Shown piece after piece: positions 1 to 11,569 of a stretch of DNA of 64,000 nucleotides. This stretch comes from Epiperipatus broadwayi (Eukaryota > Onychophora > Udeonychophora > Euonychophora > Peripatidae). The translations under genes and the position numbers were made by a program. Under the pieces are notes generated by a model. That model was not told the origin of the DNA. It ran no database searches and saw nothing but the letters and a program-made list of their open reading frames with translations. The stretch lies in assembly GCA_028023455.1 (NCBI GenBank), contig JAQFVV010012511.1, positions 3,722,165-3,786,164 of the forward strand, given 5' to 3'. Within the stretch, counting starts at the first letter, position 1; each line of letters opens with the position of its first letter.

Positions 1-369
1 GCAATACAATTCAGTTTGTTAAATAAATTTTTTTAGAAATAATTAGATATGGAGTTCACTATTTACATTAATGGTTTAACGATTGAATCCTTCTTTTTAT
101 TTCAATATTTTTTGTTTTGTGGACAATACTGTCTTGGGCATTTCAACAATTTCATAGTCTACTTGTAAATGAAGATTATTTTTTAATATTTGAAAAATAT
201 TCCAGTAAAAGGAAGAAAGACATTTTAATTAAAATATCTTACCCTAGATCAATACACATGTCAAAAAATTGTTATATGAAACTTCTTTAAGTAAAAAATT
301 TTCTAATCCAATTAATTTCATTAAAAATAATAATAGAAATACATGGCAATGAAAAATATGTTGTTAATC
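1..369. other. AT-rich unassigned DNA
   Basis: No open frame, RNA signature or repeat boundary was recognised here. It is simple AT-rich sequence leading into the R2 repeat. Confidence 0.5.
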
Positions 370-1290
370 TTTGAAAATCTGGGGATGAAATGTTCAAAGC
401 CTCCATTAATGCCAATATTATTGTCATACCCAGGTTGACTTTAATTAATCTAACCTCTCACATATAGTACCTTAATATGCCCATTTAATTAAACAGAAGA
501 GGGGTGGGCAGAATTATATGTAATACTTAAATATATGTACATTATCTATACTAAACTCAATGTAATTATAAGGGGCTTGAACTTGAGCTTTCAAACCTTC
601 ATATCTATCCAGTCTATTTTATACAACTGATACACATGACTGTAATATACATGTGAAAAAGATGAATGATCACCAATATACATATTTCATGCTGAACCAG
701 CACTCTGTCCAGATCACCATCTGCCACACACATATACAATCAATGCTCATTTTTTATTAAGATAGCAAATCTTTACACTTTAATGGATTAGCTTCAATCT
801 TCTTTTGACCCTCACATGTAGTGCCTTAATATGTCCATTTAATTATACAGAAGAGGGATAGACAGAATACAGGCTGAATATATAATATTTAAATATAAGT
901 ACTTAAGGTCAACATGGGTATGACAGTAATATTGGCATCAGTGGGAGCCTTGAACATTCCATCCTCAGATATTTCAATGAAATGGATGGCTGAAGAGTTG
1001 GAGGGTGGAGAAGATTAGAGCTTGTTCATTAAAGTTTAAAAATTTGCTATCTTAATATATGTGGGAGATGGTGATCTGGACCAACTGATGAGTGCTGGTG
1101 CAGCACATTATACATATATTGGAGATCATTTATCGTTTTCACATATATGTGATCATGTATATCAGTTGCATAAGATAAAATGGATAGATGTGGGGGGCTC
1201 GAAATTTCGAGTTCAAGTTCCTTATAATTATATATATGAATGTGTTGAAATGTACTGTATTTTTGCAGTTCAATAAACAATGCATATTCT
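370..1290. repeat. R2 dispersed repeat, inverted arrangement
   Basis: Two arms of one repeat family face each other around position 905. The stretch near 380-470 (ending in a CATACCCAGGTTGACTTT-like motif) recurs as its reverse complement at 903-985 (AAGGTCAACATGGGTATGAC). The 700-760 stretch, with a CAGATCACCATCT motif, recurs reversed near 1058-1105. The same family reappears near 62,770-63,185. The short open frames inside it (for example 1061-1276 on the plus strand) overlap these repeat arms and show no protein family, so I treat them as chance frames. The family is unidentified and no flanking target duplication was found. Confidence 0.7.
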
Positions 1291-3426
1291 ATTCTAATCA
1301 AAGTTTATCAACAAATGTAAGCTGTTATATGCAATTTATGATGTACATGAAGTAGGCTTAAACAAAATATAGCAGATATTTTAAGTCCATGTAAAGTGGG
1401 GAGGCAGATAAAAACTATTTCAAGTTTATAAAAGAAAAAAATCATGACAAAATATCTTAATTTTGTTTTAAATAATATTGTAAGAGTACTTTTAAGTCTG
1501 AAGGTTAATTACTAACAAGATGGGGGAGGGAGCAGGATACCATTTAGTTAGGTTTTTTTTAGTTTAATGGTAAGATGGAAAGTAAATATTATCTTTATAT
1601 CCCCCCCCCCCCTTCATGGTTTGTTTCACTGTTATTTTCCAACATAAAATTTGAACTTTTAGGTTTATTTAATTCATATTATTGTTTATTTTAAATAAGT
1701 TAAAATACTGTAGTAAAATATTAATGTTCACACATTGTATTATTGCCAATACACCTTTATACTGGATCTTTTATGTGAGAATTTGCCATTGTGATTATCA
1801 TCAATTTGTATCCACTGTTTTCATTTACTACAATGATGTTTAAAAAAATGTACAAACTCTTTTTTAAAAATGAAAGCCATTTTGTAAGATTAATAATAAC
1901 ATAGGATAGTGATTTCATTAAAGCTATTTTATCTGAGAAGAATATGATGCTAATACTAAAAATATATCGAGTACATAGTTTATTCATTATACACTATACA
2001 GTATTAAGTCAATAGCTGAAATACACAGGCTTATATATACCTGTGTCTATATATATGTAATAGACAGGGTATGAAGTCAAATAATGTCAAATAATTTTTT
2101 ACTTTTGGGAAATATATATTTTAAATTAACACTTTATAGCTTTTGGGAACAGTTGCGCTGCACACGCACATGTGCTAGACTATACAGTATTATGTTTTGA
2201 TTATAGAATTAAAATATGATTAATGTACTTACTTAATTTTCCTCCAGTATTTTTACAAGATAATCAATTCTTTCATTTATGACTCATTTAAAGTAAAGAT
2301 GATTTCCATTATTAATTATTTCAGTAGCAAAAATCAAGTACATTGATAAAGTACATTTAATGATAATTTTAAATGACATTAAATACATTCATTCAATCAA
2401 TTTTGAATTAAAATTCTTATAAATATTGTTTGCCTGCAACTAAAAATACAATTGTCATAATTCTAAAATACAATTATCATAGTTCTAAGTTATTTTGAGA
2501 AGAAGAAAAAGATATAAAAATTGATTTTGTGCATTATGCGGTCAATAATCAACTTTTTATGATCAAACTGTTTAAACATAATTTAAAAATATATATTTGC
2601 TTAAATTTTTTTTATCTTTAATCTCATAATTTGTTTCTGGCATTATTCAAAGTAATGGCAGTGGGAAAAAAAAGTTTTTATATTATTAAAAACAACATCA
2701 ATCAACTTTACATTTCTTTAATTTTTTTATTTAATTTTCATTGCATTTATGTAAAATGAATAAACTCGCTATTATTTAAAAAAAAAAAAAAAATTAACTG
2801 CACTGCAAAAATAAAATTCAATGTTTTATTGATTATACATTACGAAAGTAAAAAACTTGGATAATAGAATATAAAGTGGACCAAAAATAACATTTGAAAT
2901 GTACATTGAGTTAATTTTTTTCTACATGCTTTATTTTAATTTAACAAATCATGATTCAGGAAGTATTCTCTGCTTACATAAAAACAAAATAGTGGACCAT
3001 CAATGGAGAAGTTTTTTTTAAAAGTATAGCTATTGAAATTTTTTTATGCAATATATTTACTCAGAGGTAATACTTTTTTTTTTTAATAATATGCTTAGTA
3101 AAAAAAATTTAAGTATTATTTTTTTAAGTGGTTTTTTTATATATTTGGAATTGAAGATAAATTATTTTTTCCCCATATGAAATTATTATAAATACCTATT
3201 TTTTATATGAGATTTTATAAAACATTTCTCCCATTTGAGCTCACTGTCTGAAGTAAAGATGTATTTAAAAATACATATAATTTTCTAATGTAACTGTACT
3301 AATTGTTATCATTATTTATATAGAAATTTAATTATTGTTGATCTCAAATTTGATTTAAACATTTTTTCTATTAACAATCAAGCAAAAAGAATGAAGGCTT
3401 CTGTGTGTATATATAATAGCTAAATA
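1291..3426. other. AT-rich unassigned DNA
   Basis: About 2.1 kb of low-complexity AT-rich sequence. It contains a homopolymer C run near 1601-1612, A runs near 2780, and a two-copy short tandem of about 26 bp at about 2441-2490 (AAAATACAATT followed by GTCATAATTCTA or a close variant). The 76-residue minus-strand frame at 1757-1987 shows no recognisable motif. Nothing else could be supported. Confidence 0.5.
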
Positions 3427-3549
3427 GCTGATGTTTCAGTACAATAACAAGTATTTTCCTCAGAACTTTTTCAAATCATAAGAATGTGTGTGATAAATTC
3501 ATAGAAGAAGCTCTGAGGAAAGTACTTGTCATTGCACTGAAATGGCACC
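3427..3549. repeat. Short inverted repeat with a Penelope/LINE-tail-like motif
   Basis: The left arm (about 3427-3465) and right arm (about 3511-3549) are imperfect reverse complements of about 38 bp around a loop of about 45 bp. Each arm carries a CTCTGAGGAAAGTACTTGTC-type motif followed by a CACTGAAAT-type motif. Similar CTGAAGAA...GAAAC strings are common near the 3' ends of some retroelements. The hairpin is directly visible; the retroelement origin is inference. Confidence 0.6.
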
Positions 3550-3624
3550 TATTTAATACATGGAAACTTTTGGAAATAATACTATGAATTCATTTATCCA
3601 TGAGAATGTTAGAATATATATATA

Positions 3625-4589
3625 CACCTGGGTCTTGTTTTACGCGATAGATAGGTTCCTCAGAAAACGCACGCAAACGAAATCGTGCAAAAATAGACGT
3701 AACTTACCTTGAAAAAGAGGGGATATGAACTGTGATTTTTCAAAAATCATGTAAAAGCAAAGCACCAATGTAAAATTACTTTAAAATTCACGCAAAAAAA
3801 AAATAAGGAAATAAAATATGACTAATAAAAAATTTCAAATTTGAAAAAAATTGATACAAGACAAACTTTTTTTAACTATAATATTTAATTTTATTCAAAA
3901 CAATATATTTTTATGCATAATTTACAGTAATTTACATTTTTATACATGTTTTAATTATTATCGCTATTTGCTGTTAAACAGGTTCGTTTGCAAACTGGTA
4001 AAAAATTAGATTCTTCACAAGAGGAAATACAACTAGCACCAACGTCACTCTCATGTTGTGTTAATGGTTTTCTGGTGACAACGTAATTAGTAATTAATCT
4101 AACAACTAAAAATTAAATTCTTATTTTTGTCTTTAATTTTTTAATTTTCAATTTTAATTGCGCCCACTGCTATTACTCACCTTTTAAAAATAAACTTGCA
4201 GACACTAAATGATTAATAATTGATTACGTTCTTTTTTAAAAAGCAAAAACAGAATGTGATTTAAAATGCAAAATTAACACGCACAATGTTTGAACAAATT
4301 TACATTATAATCTTGTAAAATTTAATGTGTGTATACATAAAATGTGGAAATCATGATTTTAATTTCATTATTGCATAAAATCTTACTATTATTAAGCATG
4401 GAAAATATTGAAATTATTAATATGAAAGTCAAATTCCAGTAATGTGCTATTACTTTCAATATGACATAAGTGTGCGAAATTTATTATTTAAAGTAATAGC
4501 GCATTATCGGAGTTCGACTTCTGGAGAAACGTGAATTGCGTAACTTCAAAATCGCGTTAAATAAATCTGCGTAAAAAGAGACCCAGGTG
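3625..4589. mobile_element. TIR element (non-autonomous DNA transposon), about 965 bp
   Basis: The left end CACCTGGGTCTTGTTTTACG and the right end, read on the minus strand as CACCTGGGTCTCTTTTTACG, form terminal inverted repeats. They continue with ACGC-rich sequence on both sides. Both ends lie inside TATATA-type flanks, so the target duplication cannot be fixed; TA is compatible. No transposase frame is present, so it is probably a MITE-like element. The CG-containing ends (ACGCG, ACGCA) stand out in an AT-rich setting. A pogo/Tc1-type assignment is only a guess from the TA-rich target. Confidence 0.75.
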
Positions 4590-5761
4590 TGTGTATATAT
4601 ATATAATGATCAAATTAAAATTAAGTAATTTCATTTATTCATTATATTCAATATTTAATAATAGTAATAAAGTCTTGTCTAGGATCAAAGCTATTTTCTG
4701 AATATTAGTATAAAATTAAGATTTTTAAATGTTATATTTTTTCTTGTGTATGTAAAAGGAAAAATAATTAAATTTTGTGTTTTAAGGAGTGGCATTTTTT
4801 AATTTCAAATTTTAAAATCTGAATTTTTTTTAAAAATTTTGGTCATTTTTACAAAAATGTGTAAAATTTACCATCATTTAAAAATTATTTTAAGTATTAT
4901 AAATTATAGACTATTCAAATATATTTATTGAGGAGAATTGATATTTAAAAAAAAAAAAATGGTGAAAATTTTTTTGGGGTCATTGCTTTACCTCTTGTAT
5001 TTTTAATTTATTTGCATATCTTTTTTGAGATTTAATATTAAATTAATAGTCTTTAATCTTTAATTTCAGACAATTTAAATTAATATCAATTTCTAGCACC
5101 AACTTAGTGCACTAAGGATTCAATCAGCTTGTTAGATCAATCTGGGAAGGTAGGCCAATGATGCTGTAGTTTGCTAATGACAAAATGATTCAAATATAAT
5201 TTCAACTGATATTTAAAATAAATATTTGAAAATTTTTATAGCGTTTATTATTTTATTTTATATTCTGAATAATAGGGATATAAAAATGACTGTTAGTGTT
5301 TGCCTCTGTGTGAATGTATAATATATGAGATTTTTTTTTTGAGTAGTGTTGTAGTATTTTACAGAAGGAGAAACTAGTTTTAAAATATAAAAGTATTATT
5401 TTTAATAATTTATAGATAAATTATCCATTTAAATACAATTTATAAAGATAATTTAAAATACATTTCTTAATATTCCTTTTTTAAAAATTATTGTTTTATT
5501 ATTGTTGTTTTTTAAAAATAAATAAATAAATAGATAATTTACATTCTTCTTAATTATATTTTTTTTATAATAAGATTTCTTTCTGGCTTGACAAAAAGGT
5601 ATTATGATAAAAAAAAACAATAATCAATTATTGTTAATGGTAATTTGCCATTATCTGTCTTCTCTTATTTTATTCTAGCATCTAATTTGTAGGTATGCCA
5701 CATAATAATGAAATTGTTTAAAAATAATTTCAAATATAATTAAAGAAATTTTATTTTAAAT
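4590..5761. other. AT-rich unassigned DNA
   Basis: About 1.2 kb with many T and A runs. No coding frame, RNA gene or repeat boundary was recognised. Confidence 0.5.
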
Positions 5762-5769
5762 GAAAATTT
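5762..5769. repeat. Left 8-bp target-site duplication (GAAAATTT)
   Basis: GAAAATTT directly precedes the left TIR, and the same 8 bp directly follow the right TIR at 7460-7467. The match is perfect. Confidence 0.85.
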
Positions 5770-7459
5770 GGTAAAAGCCTGAAATCCGGGCACGGCCGCT
5801 TGGGACATTGTTTACGTGTCAAAACACATAAAAATGCCATTTTGGTGCCCGCGGCCTTACAGGCTAATACAACATTTACGTATTGTATTAACCCATTGAG
5901 CTAGGCTGATTTACATGCCATTGCACAAAAATATTATGGTCTGTTTTGTGCTTCGAAGCTATTTACGCATAGTCGTTCTATTTATAGCTGATTACTGTAT
6001 CGCTTGAGGATGTTTAAATTTCAAGGCGGTACGACTTTTTCAAATCTCCGTAATAGGGTAATGTCATTTCGATTTAAAAAATGTTGTTAATTATTAATAA
6101 TTGTCATATGGTCCCCACCCTTCCCGAAAAAAGGTTAATATGTAAAAAATTGGCAAAGTATATGTTCGAACAGGCTTCGACAAAGCTCACGCGCTAAGTC
6201 ACGTTTCAGCATGGGGGAAAATATTTGAGATCACTAAAAGGTCTGAGATGAATGTGCAATTTTGAAACTTTTCTTCAGATAAATTGCCGAGTACAGAAAG
6301 TGTGTGAGATTGTGTTTTTTTTTTTTGTCAGGCACACGTAATGTCCACTTTTTATTACAGCAATAAAATCGAATAAATAATTTTAAAAAGTCCAAAGTTT
6401 GTGTTCTTTTTTTGTTTTTTTTTATTTCATTAGAAATTGACAAGTATTTGGATTCAATTTTTTGCAGCGGGGTTAAAATAAATGATGAGTTTGGTTGATT
6501 TTTTGTTAAGAATAACAAATTACGAAATACCCACCCCCACCCCCAAAGCAGTTTATCGTAGAAGGCTAAAAAAAAAGGGGGGTAATTAGAATGAAATAGA
6601 AATCAAAGTTAAAAGTGAGAAAAAGTTGTTTAAAAAAAAGAAAAAAAAGTTAAATTCTTGACTTTTTGGTTTACAATTCTTTTTCCGAGCGTGTGGGGGT
6701 GGGTGTTTGAAAACAATTTTTTAATCGGCAAAAACACAGAAGTAAATTTTGATTTAATATTAAGAAAAACAATTACGTCAACCAAAAATAAATCAAAATT
6801 TGAAACAAGTCCCAAAGTTGATTCTTTTTTTTCAGCGCTGTTAAAATAATTGACTATTTTTGTTGCCTTTTTGTTAATAATAACAGTATGAATCCCCCCC
6901 TCCCCCGCTCAAAAAGCTCTTTCTTGTAATAGCCAAAAAAAAAAAAAAAGGCTAATTCAAACATAATCTAAATCAAAGTGAAAACAAATTGTGTTTAAAA
7001 AAAAAGTAAAATTAATAATAATAAGAAAAACCATTTAGTCAAGTCGAAAAAAAAAATAAAATAAAAGAAAGGTAGAATTAAGTTCTAAATAAGTCGCAAA
7101 TAATTGTATTCTATTTTTTTGGCAATGAGATTCAAACAAATTTTTTTGATGTCGTGAAACGGTCCGAAGTTTTAAAATGATAAAAAGAAAAAAATACAAT
7201 TAGCAAAATTTGTTGAAAAAATGTCAGGTTCCAACAAAAAACCACTAAAAGTAACGAAAACGAATATCAAAATTTGTTTAATAATAAAGAAATCATGTTC
7301 TAAATGAAATAAAAAGTATTTGTTTAATCAATATTAGAAAAAAAAAACCTTGTTGTATAAAAAAACAAAACATTGCGGCAGCCCGGTAACATTATATTTC
7401 ATTGATTTTGTCTAGCATCAACGCTCCAAGCGGCTTTGCCCGGATTTCAGGCTTTTACC
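5770..7459. mobile_element. 1.69-kb DNA transposon with 34-bp TIRs and 8-bp TSD
   Basis: The TIRs are 5770-5803 and 7426-7459. They begin GGTAAAAGCCTGAAATCCGG and end in GCCGCTTGG, with only two or three mismatches. Both sides carry the same 8-bp TSD. Eight-bp TSDs are typical of hAT and P elements and of Merlin (8-9 bp); ends starting GG favour Merlin over hAT, but this is inference. The left 450 bp are less AT-rich than the surroundings. The interior has many homopolymer runs and a diverged internal duplication (about 6454-6640 against 6820-7010). The longest frames (6234-6518 minus, 6630-6815 minus, 6658-6849 plus) look like by-products of low complexity, and no transposase is evident. It is most likely non-autonomous. 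Confidence 0.87.
6454..7010. repeat. Internal diverged tandem duplication, period about 370 bp
   Basis: The segment at about 6454-6640 and the segment at about 6820-7010 share the same order of blocks. Each has a CAGCG-GTTAAAATAA block, then TTTTTGTTAA-AATAACA, then a C-rich run (CCCACCCCCA or CCCCCCCTCCCCC), then GGCTAA, AATCAAAGT and GTTTAAAAAAAA. The copies are diverged. The duplication sits wholly inside the 8-bp-TSD transposon. Confidence 0.65.
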
Positions 7460-7467
7460 GAAAATTT
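7460..7467. repeat. Right 8-bp target-site duplication (GAAAATTT)
   Basis: This is a perfect copy of 5762-5769, immediately after the right TIR. Confidence 0.85.
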
Positions 7468-7939
7468 TTCTAAACAAATCTTTTCACATTTTTAACTATT
7501 GCACCAAATTTAATTTAGGCACTTTTTTATATAAATAAAACAAAATAATTGAAATATATATTAACAGTTTATTATTGATAATTATTTCTTTTTGCAACTA
7601 CACTTTTTCACCCACATTCTATAAACCTTTATGCAAGGATTCCCACAATGATTATCCTTAATTTGTACTCTATTTCAATTAACAATCAATTGCTTATTAT
7701 AACAATATTTTTAAAGAAATGATTTTTTTTAATAATGGCCATTTTATAAAACTGATAATACCATAAGATAGTGACTTCATGAAGGAATGTCATTAGAAGT
7801 TAACATGGTGACATTTGTGATAATAATTTTATTTTATTTGTCTCATTTTCATCCAGTATTTTTGACAATCTCCACTTTAATTTGTGAAATATCCAAGATA
7901 AAAGATGACTTTTATCATAACCAGGAATATATATATATA
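7468..7939. other. AT-rich unassigned DNA
   Basis: Simple sequence between two mobile elements, ending in a short AT dinucleotide run. The plus-strand frame beginning at 7787 runs into the palindrome and has no recognisable motif. Confidence 0.5.
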
Positions 7940-7941
7940 TA

Positions 7942-8583
7942 TGATAACAGATGGCGTTCTACCAAAAACACCGTCAAGCGTAGTTTTCTGTTTACATAAA
8001 CGTCAGAGCGAGCATTCACTATCTCTAACTTTAATTCCACTTTCAGATCATGATTTCAAGCTATTTGCTATCGTCAGTGAAAGACAGGAATAAGAAACTA
8101 GATCTAAACACAAACTCTGAGCATTTATGAAACAGTTTCTATTCAGCTTGCAAGCGTGAATCTTTTAGACACATTAATGTCTTCAAACTCAGCATAGCAA
8201 GCCAGATAGCTACATGGGTCTGATCTCAGTTCAGCATCACCACATAGTAGAAGCCTCTGCAATATACATCATTGCAAGAAAGATCTCAAAGGTACATTTA
8301 TGAAAAACAAAAAATCTATCTGGCTTGCTATGCTGAGTTTGAAGACATTAATGTGTCTAAAAGATTCATGCTTGCAAGCTGAATAGAAACTGTTTCATAA
8401 ATGCTCAGAGTTTGTGTTTAGATCTAGTTTCTTATTCCTGTCTTTCACTGACGATAGCAAATAGCTTGAAATCATGATCTGAAAGTGGAATTAAAGTTAG
8501 AGATAGTGAATGCTCACTCGGACTTTTATGTAAACAGAAAACTACGCTTGACGGTGTTTTTGGTAGAACGCCATCTGTTATCA
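7942..8583. mobile_element. Foldback element: 268-bp near-perfect inverted arms
   Basis: The left arm 7942-8209 and the right arm 8316-8583 are reverse complements over their full 268 bp with no indels. By eye I count about four substitutions. The spacer is 106 bp (8210-8315). The ends read TGATAACAGATGGCGTTCTA on both strands. TA lies on both outer sides (7940-7941 and 8584-8585), which fits a TA target duplication. No transposase frame is present. Arm identity near 98 percent implies either recent insertion or gene conversion between the arms. As RNA, this would form a 268-bp duplex, a possible source of small RNAs. Confidence 0.95.
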
Positions 8584-8585
8584 TA

Positions 8586-9186
8586 AATACAAGTGTTAGC
8601 AAGTTTTTTAACTTGTGTTTTTTTGTTTTTCATATATATATATAAGAATCATTCTGTTTAAAAATACTATATCAAAGTATATTAATAATAAATTTTAAAA
8701 ATTGTACACTAGCTAAAATATATTTATATAATCAATGTTTGTAAAAAAAAAATTTAAATACCTATTCTACCAAAGCAAAAATGCTGTTATTGTAAATCCA
8801 AATTATTTTTTCTAAATGGGAGGGGGTATTTCATTCTTTGGTAATTAATTATAAAGTTTATATGATTAAACTATATTAAACATAAATTTAAAACATCATT
8901 TAATTGTTTTTTATTCAGTATGTTTATAATTGCTTACTGACATATCCAAGATAATGACATCTTTCATCATATCAACAAAAATACAATTTCATTCAACAAT
9001 TTTTGATAATATACTGCAACAATATGTGTTAATAAAAAATAAAATTTAAAATATGTACATTACTTAAAAAACATTTTTTATTTAACTTATTTCTAATATA
9101 TTCATATTTAATAGAAATTTTCATTTTTTCTTCAGCAAAAATGTGTTATTTTGTATTTAAATTTACAAATATATATATAAAGATTT
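8586..9186. other. AT-rich unassigned DNA
   Basis: No gene, RNA signature or repeat boundary was found between the foldback element and the hairpin at 9.19 kb. Confidence 0.5.
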
Positions 9187-9327
9187 AAGTAATATTTACT
9201 AAGGCTGTAACCTCAGGAATATGCATCTGAAAAATGTGAAGGTAGGTACCTCTACAGGTCTTAACCACAAGCTTACACATTTTTCAGACGCATATTCCTG
9301 AGGTTACAGCCTTAGTAAATATTACTT
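9187..9327. repeat. Near-perfect hairpin: 52-bp stem, 37-nt loop
   Basis: 9187-9238 and 9276-9327 are reverse complements with one mismatch (GCATCTGA against GCGTCTGA). The arms start AAGTAATATTTACTAAGGCT. The 37-nt loop holds the palindrome GGTAGGTACC and is the least AT-rich part. It could be a tiny palindromic MITE or a hairpin RNA precursor. No flanking duplication could be fixed because the flanks are AT-rich. Confidence 0.9.
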
Positions 9328-9589
9328 AATATAATAATGTGCGTTTAAAATAAAAATTATAATATAAATATTTAATAATTTTTGTAATTAAAATTACAGT
9401 AATTAATTGTACATTACATTTCTTTGTATAGTTTTTATTTAAATACATTTGCATTTACATAATATAAATAACAACTCAAGTGATTTTAAAAAAATAATAG
9501 TTCTTGCAAAAAAAAAAAAAAGTTTTATTGGTTAGATAATTACAAATATAAAAAATCATTGATAGTGGAATATAAAGTACATCAAAAAT

Positions 9590-9605
9590 AAATTTTAAAG
9601 TGTTT
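9590..9605. repeat. SINE target-site duplication, left copy (16 bp)
   Basis: AAATTTTAAAGTGTTT occurs here and again at 9711-9726, bracketing the tRNA-like SINE. Confidence 0.85.
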
Positions 9606-9710
9606 TTTTTTCCTCTCATATGTCATAGCATCGGCTGGGACGCGAACCCACAACCGTCTGCAACCAACTACTTGCTTGCAAGGCAGTTGCGATGATCTCT
9701 TGGCTAACAA
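9606..9710 (-). mobile_element. tRNA-derived SINE, about 105 bp, intact TSD
   Basis: On the minus strand it begins near TTGTTAGCCAAGAGATCATC, passes a tRNA-like anticodon region (GCCTTGCAAGC) and carries a good RNA polymerase III B box (GGTTCGCGTCC). It ends with the tail GCTATGACATATGAGAGG and an A run. A perfect 16-bp TSD (AAATTTTAAAGTGTTT) flanks it, which shows insertion by target-primed reverse transcription. Its tail matches the SINE copies at 15.5 and 30.9 kb, so it belongs to a common family in this genome. The A-box half is degenerate. Confidence 0.9.
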
Positions 9711-9726
9711 AAATTTTAAAGTGTTT
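9711..9726. repeat. SINE target-site duplication, right copy (16 bp)
   Basis: A perfect copy of 9590-9605. Confidence 0.85.
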
Positions 9727-11569
9727 ATTGTGTTAATTTCATTTTTTTCTCTATATGCTTCATTTTAAATTAATGAATAGCTAGCTACTCAGGATATATT
9801 ATTTTAGATCTAGGCAATATTAAAAATGGCAAACTATAAATTGAGAAATTGTCATTTATTTTTTTGTAATTTATATTAACTGAAATTTAATAAATAGAAA
9901 TAATTCATTATATACAGGAAAATTAATAAAATTATAAATACACTATAGCTCAACACTGCTTTTGACTGGGCAAGTCATAATTATAGCGCAAAATTAGATT
10001 TTTCAGTGAACAAACATAAAAATTAGTTAATATGCAAATTGATCAATTTACATATACCACTTGCATGAAAAAGCAACACATAAATCCTTTTTATTTATCA
10101 TATGGGCGTTATTTGTGATAAATCATGCTTCTTTGTATTTTCTCTTTTGATCATTGCACTCAGTACAAACTACTTTTATGTTATATGGATTGAAATTGTG
10201 ACCCAACTCAATCTCATGCTCCCAGAAATACTGACTTTATGTTAGGGTCTGTTTTACCATGCTTATATATATATGCATACTTGAACTGCACCAACCTATT
10301 GGCACTATTGGCATAGATTCACCAAAATAAATTGCAATGTAAATAACATCATGTGTTGTTTTATCACACAATCTTTCCTATATAGTTAACTATTCCTATT
10401 TATTGAATTACAAAGTAATAAGGAAAGAAATAAAATTTATTGAGATTAACTGCAAAGTTTTTATTTATTAATATATTTACTCACAGGTTACATTTTTTAA
10501 TATTAATAATATACTTAATAAAATATTTATTTGCCCATTATCTTTTTTCTTTTAAATTTCTAATCTTGAATGAGTAACACATTAATTTTTTTGCTATAGG
10601 AAATTATTGTAATTGCTTGATTTTTATATAAAACTGTTAATTTACAAGACATTTTGGAGAATCAATATAGCTCATTGTCCATAAGCCAAAGACCAGTTTG
10701 TTTTTTTTTTTTGTCTTTTGGTTTAAAAAAACCATATATTTTCAATCTGATTAACCCAAAAAGGCTATGCAGTTTTATAATGTTAATGTTACAACAGGTA
10801 TCTGATTCTGCTTCTAAGAAAAGTATTATTTTATGATATAATTATTCTTTTATTATAAGCATTATTTAGAGTAAGTATTTTAATATTTGTATAAAAAATT
10901 TTTTTAAATATAACCATAAAATTCACAAAAAAAATAGAGAAATAAAATTACTTTTGTTTAGAATAGTTTCTAATTACTATCAGTTGATTGTTTTCTTACA
11001 ATCAATCTGTTTTCATAATAAATACATTTAATTTTTATTATTGTAAGCATTATTTGCAATAAGTATTATGATTTGCATAAAAAAGCAAAAAATAAATTCT
11101 TATAGATTGCAAAAACAAACAAAGAAATAAAATTACTTATATACAGTCTACAAGCAGTATGAAATACAGATACCCCCCTCCCCCCCCAAAAAAAAAAAAA
11201 AACTAGGAAAGTACTGAGGTGGATATCTGTTCAATTAAAAAATTCTATGAAATTAAGGCATATGAAAATTTTTTGACCTATCACATTGTGGGTTAAATTA
11301 AAAAAAATCAAGTGCTCATGTTCTGCATATTGGTGGTATTGTCAAAAACAAAATAAAATAAAAAATGTTTTTAAACATGAAAATAATATAATATTTATTT
11401 TAAAAAATAAACAATATATTTTCATAATAGATAATGATTGAAATACAAGTAATATGATGAAGAAATATGAAAAAATTATTTTGAAAACAAATTTAAAATA
11501 AGTCTCTAGGGAAAATGTTAAATATGGGAAAGTTTAAATATGTTTTCAAACAAAACTACTAATGACTGA
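9727..11569. other. AT-rich unassigned DNA
   Basis: About 1.8 kb without recognisable genes. It includes a mixed C/A homopolymer tract near 11,165-11,200. The 60-residue plus-strand frame at 10654-10836 has no family resemblance. Confidence 0.5.
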
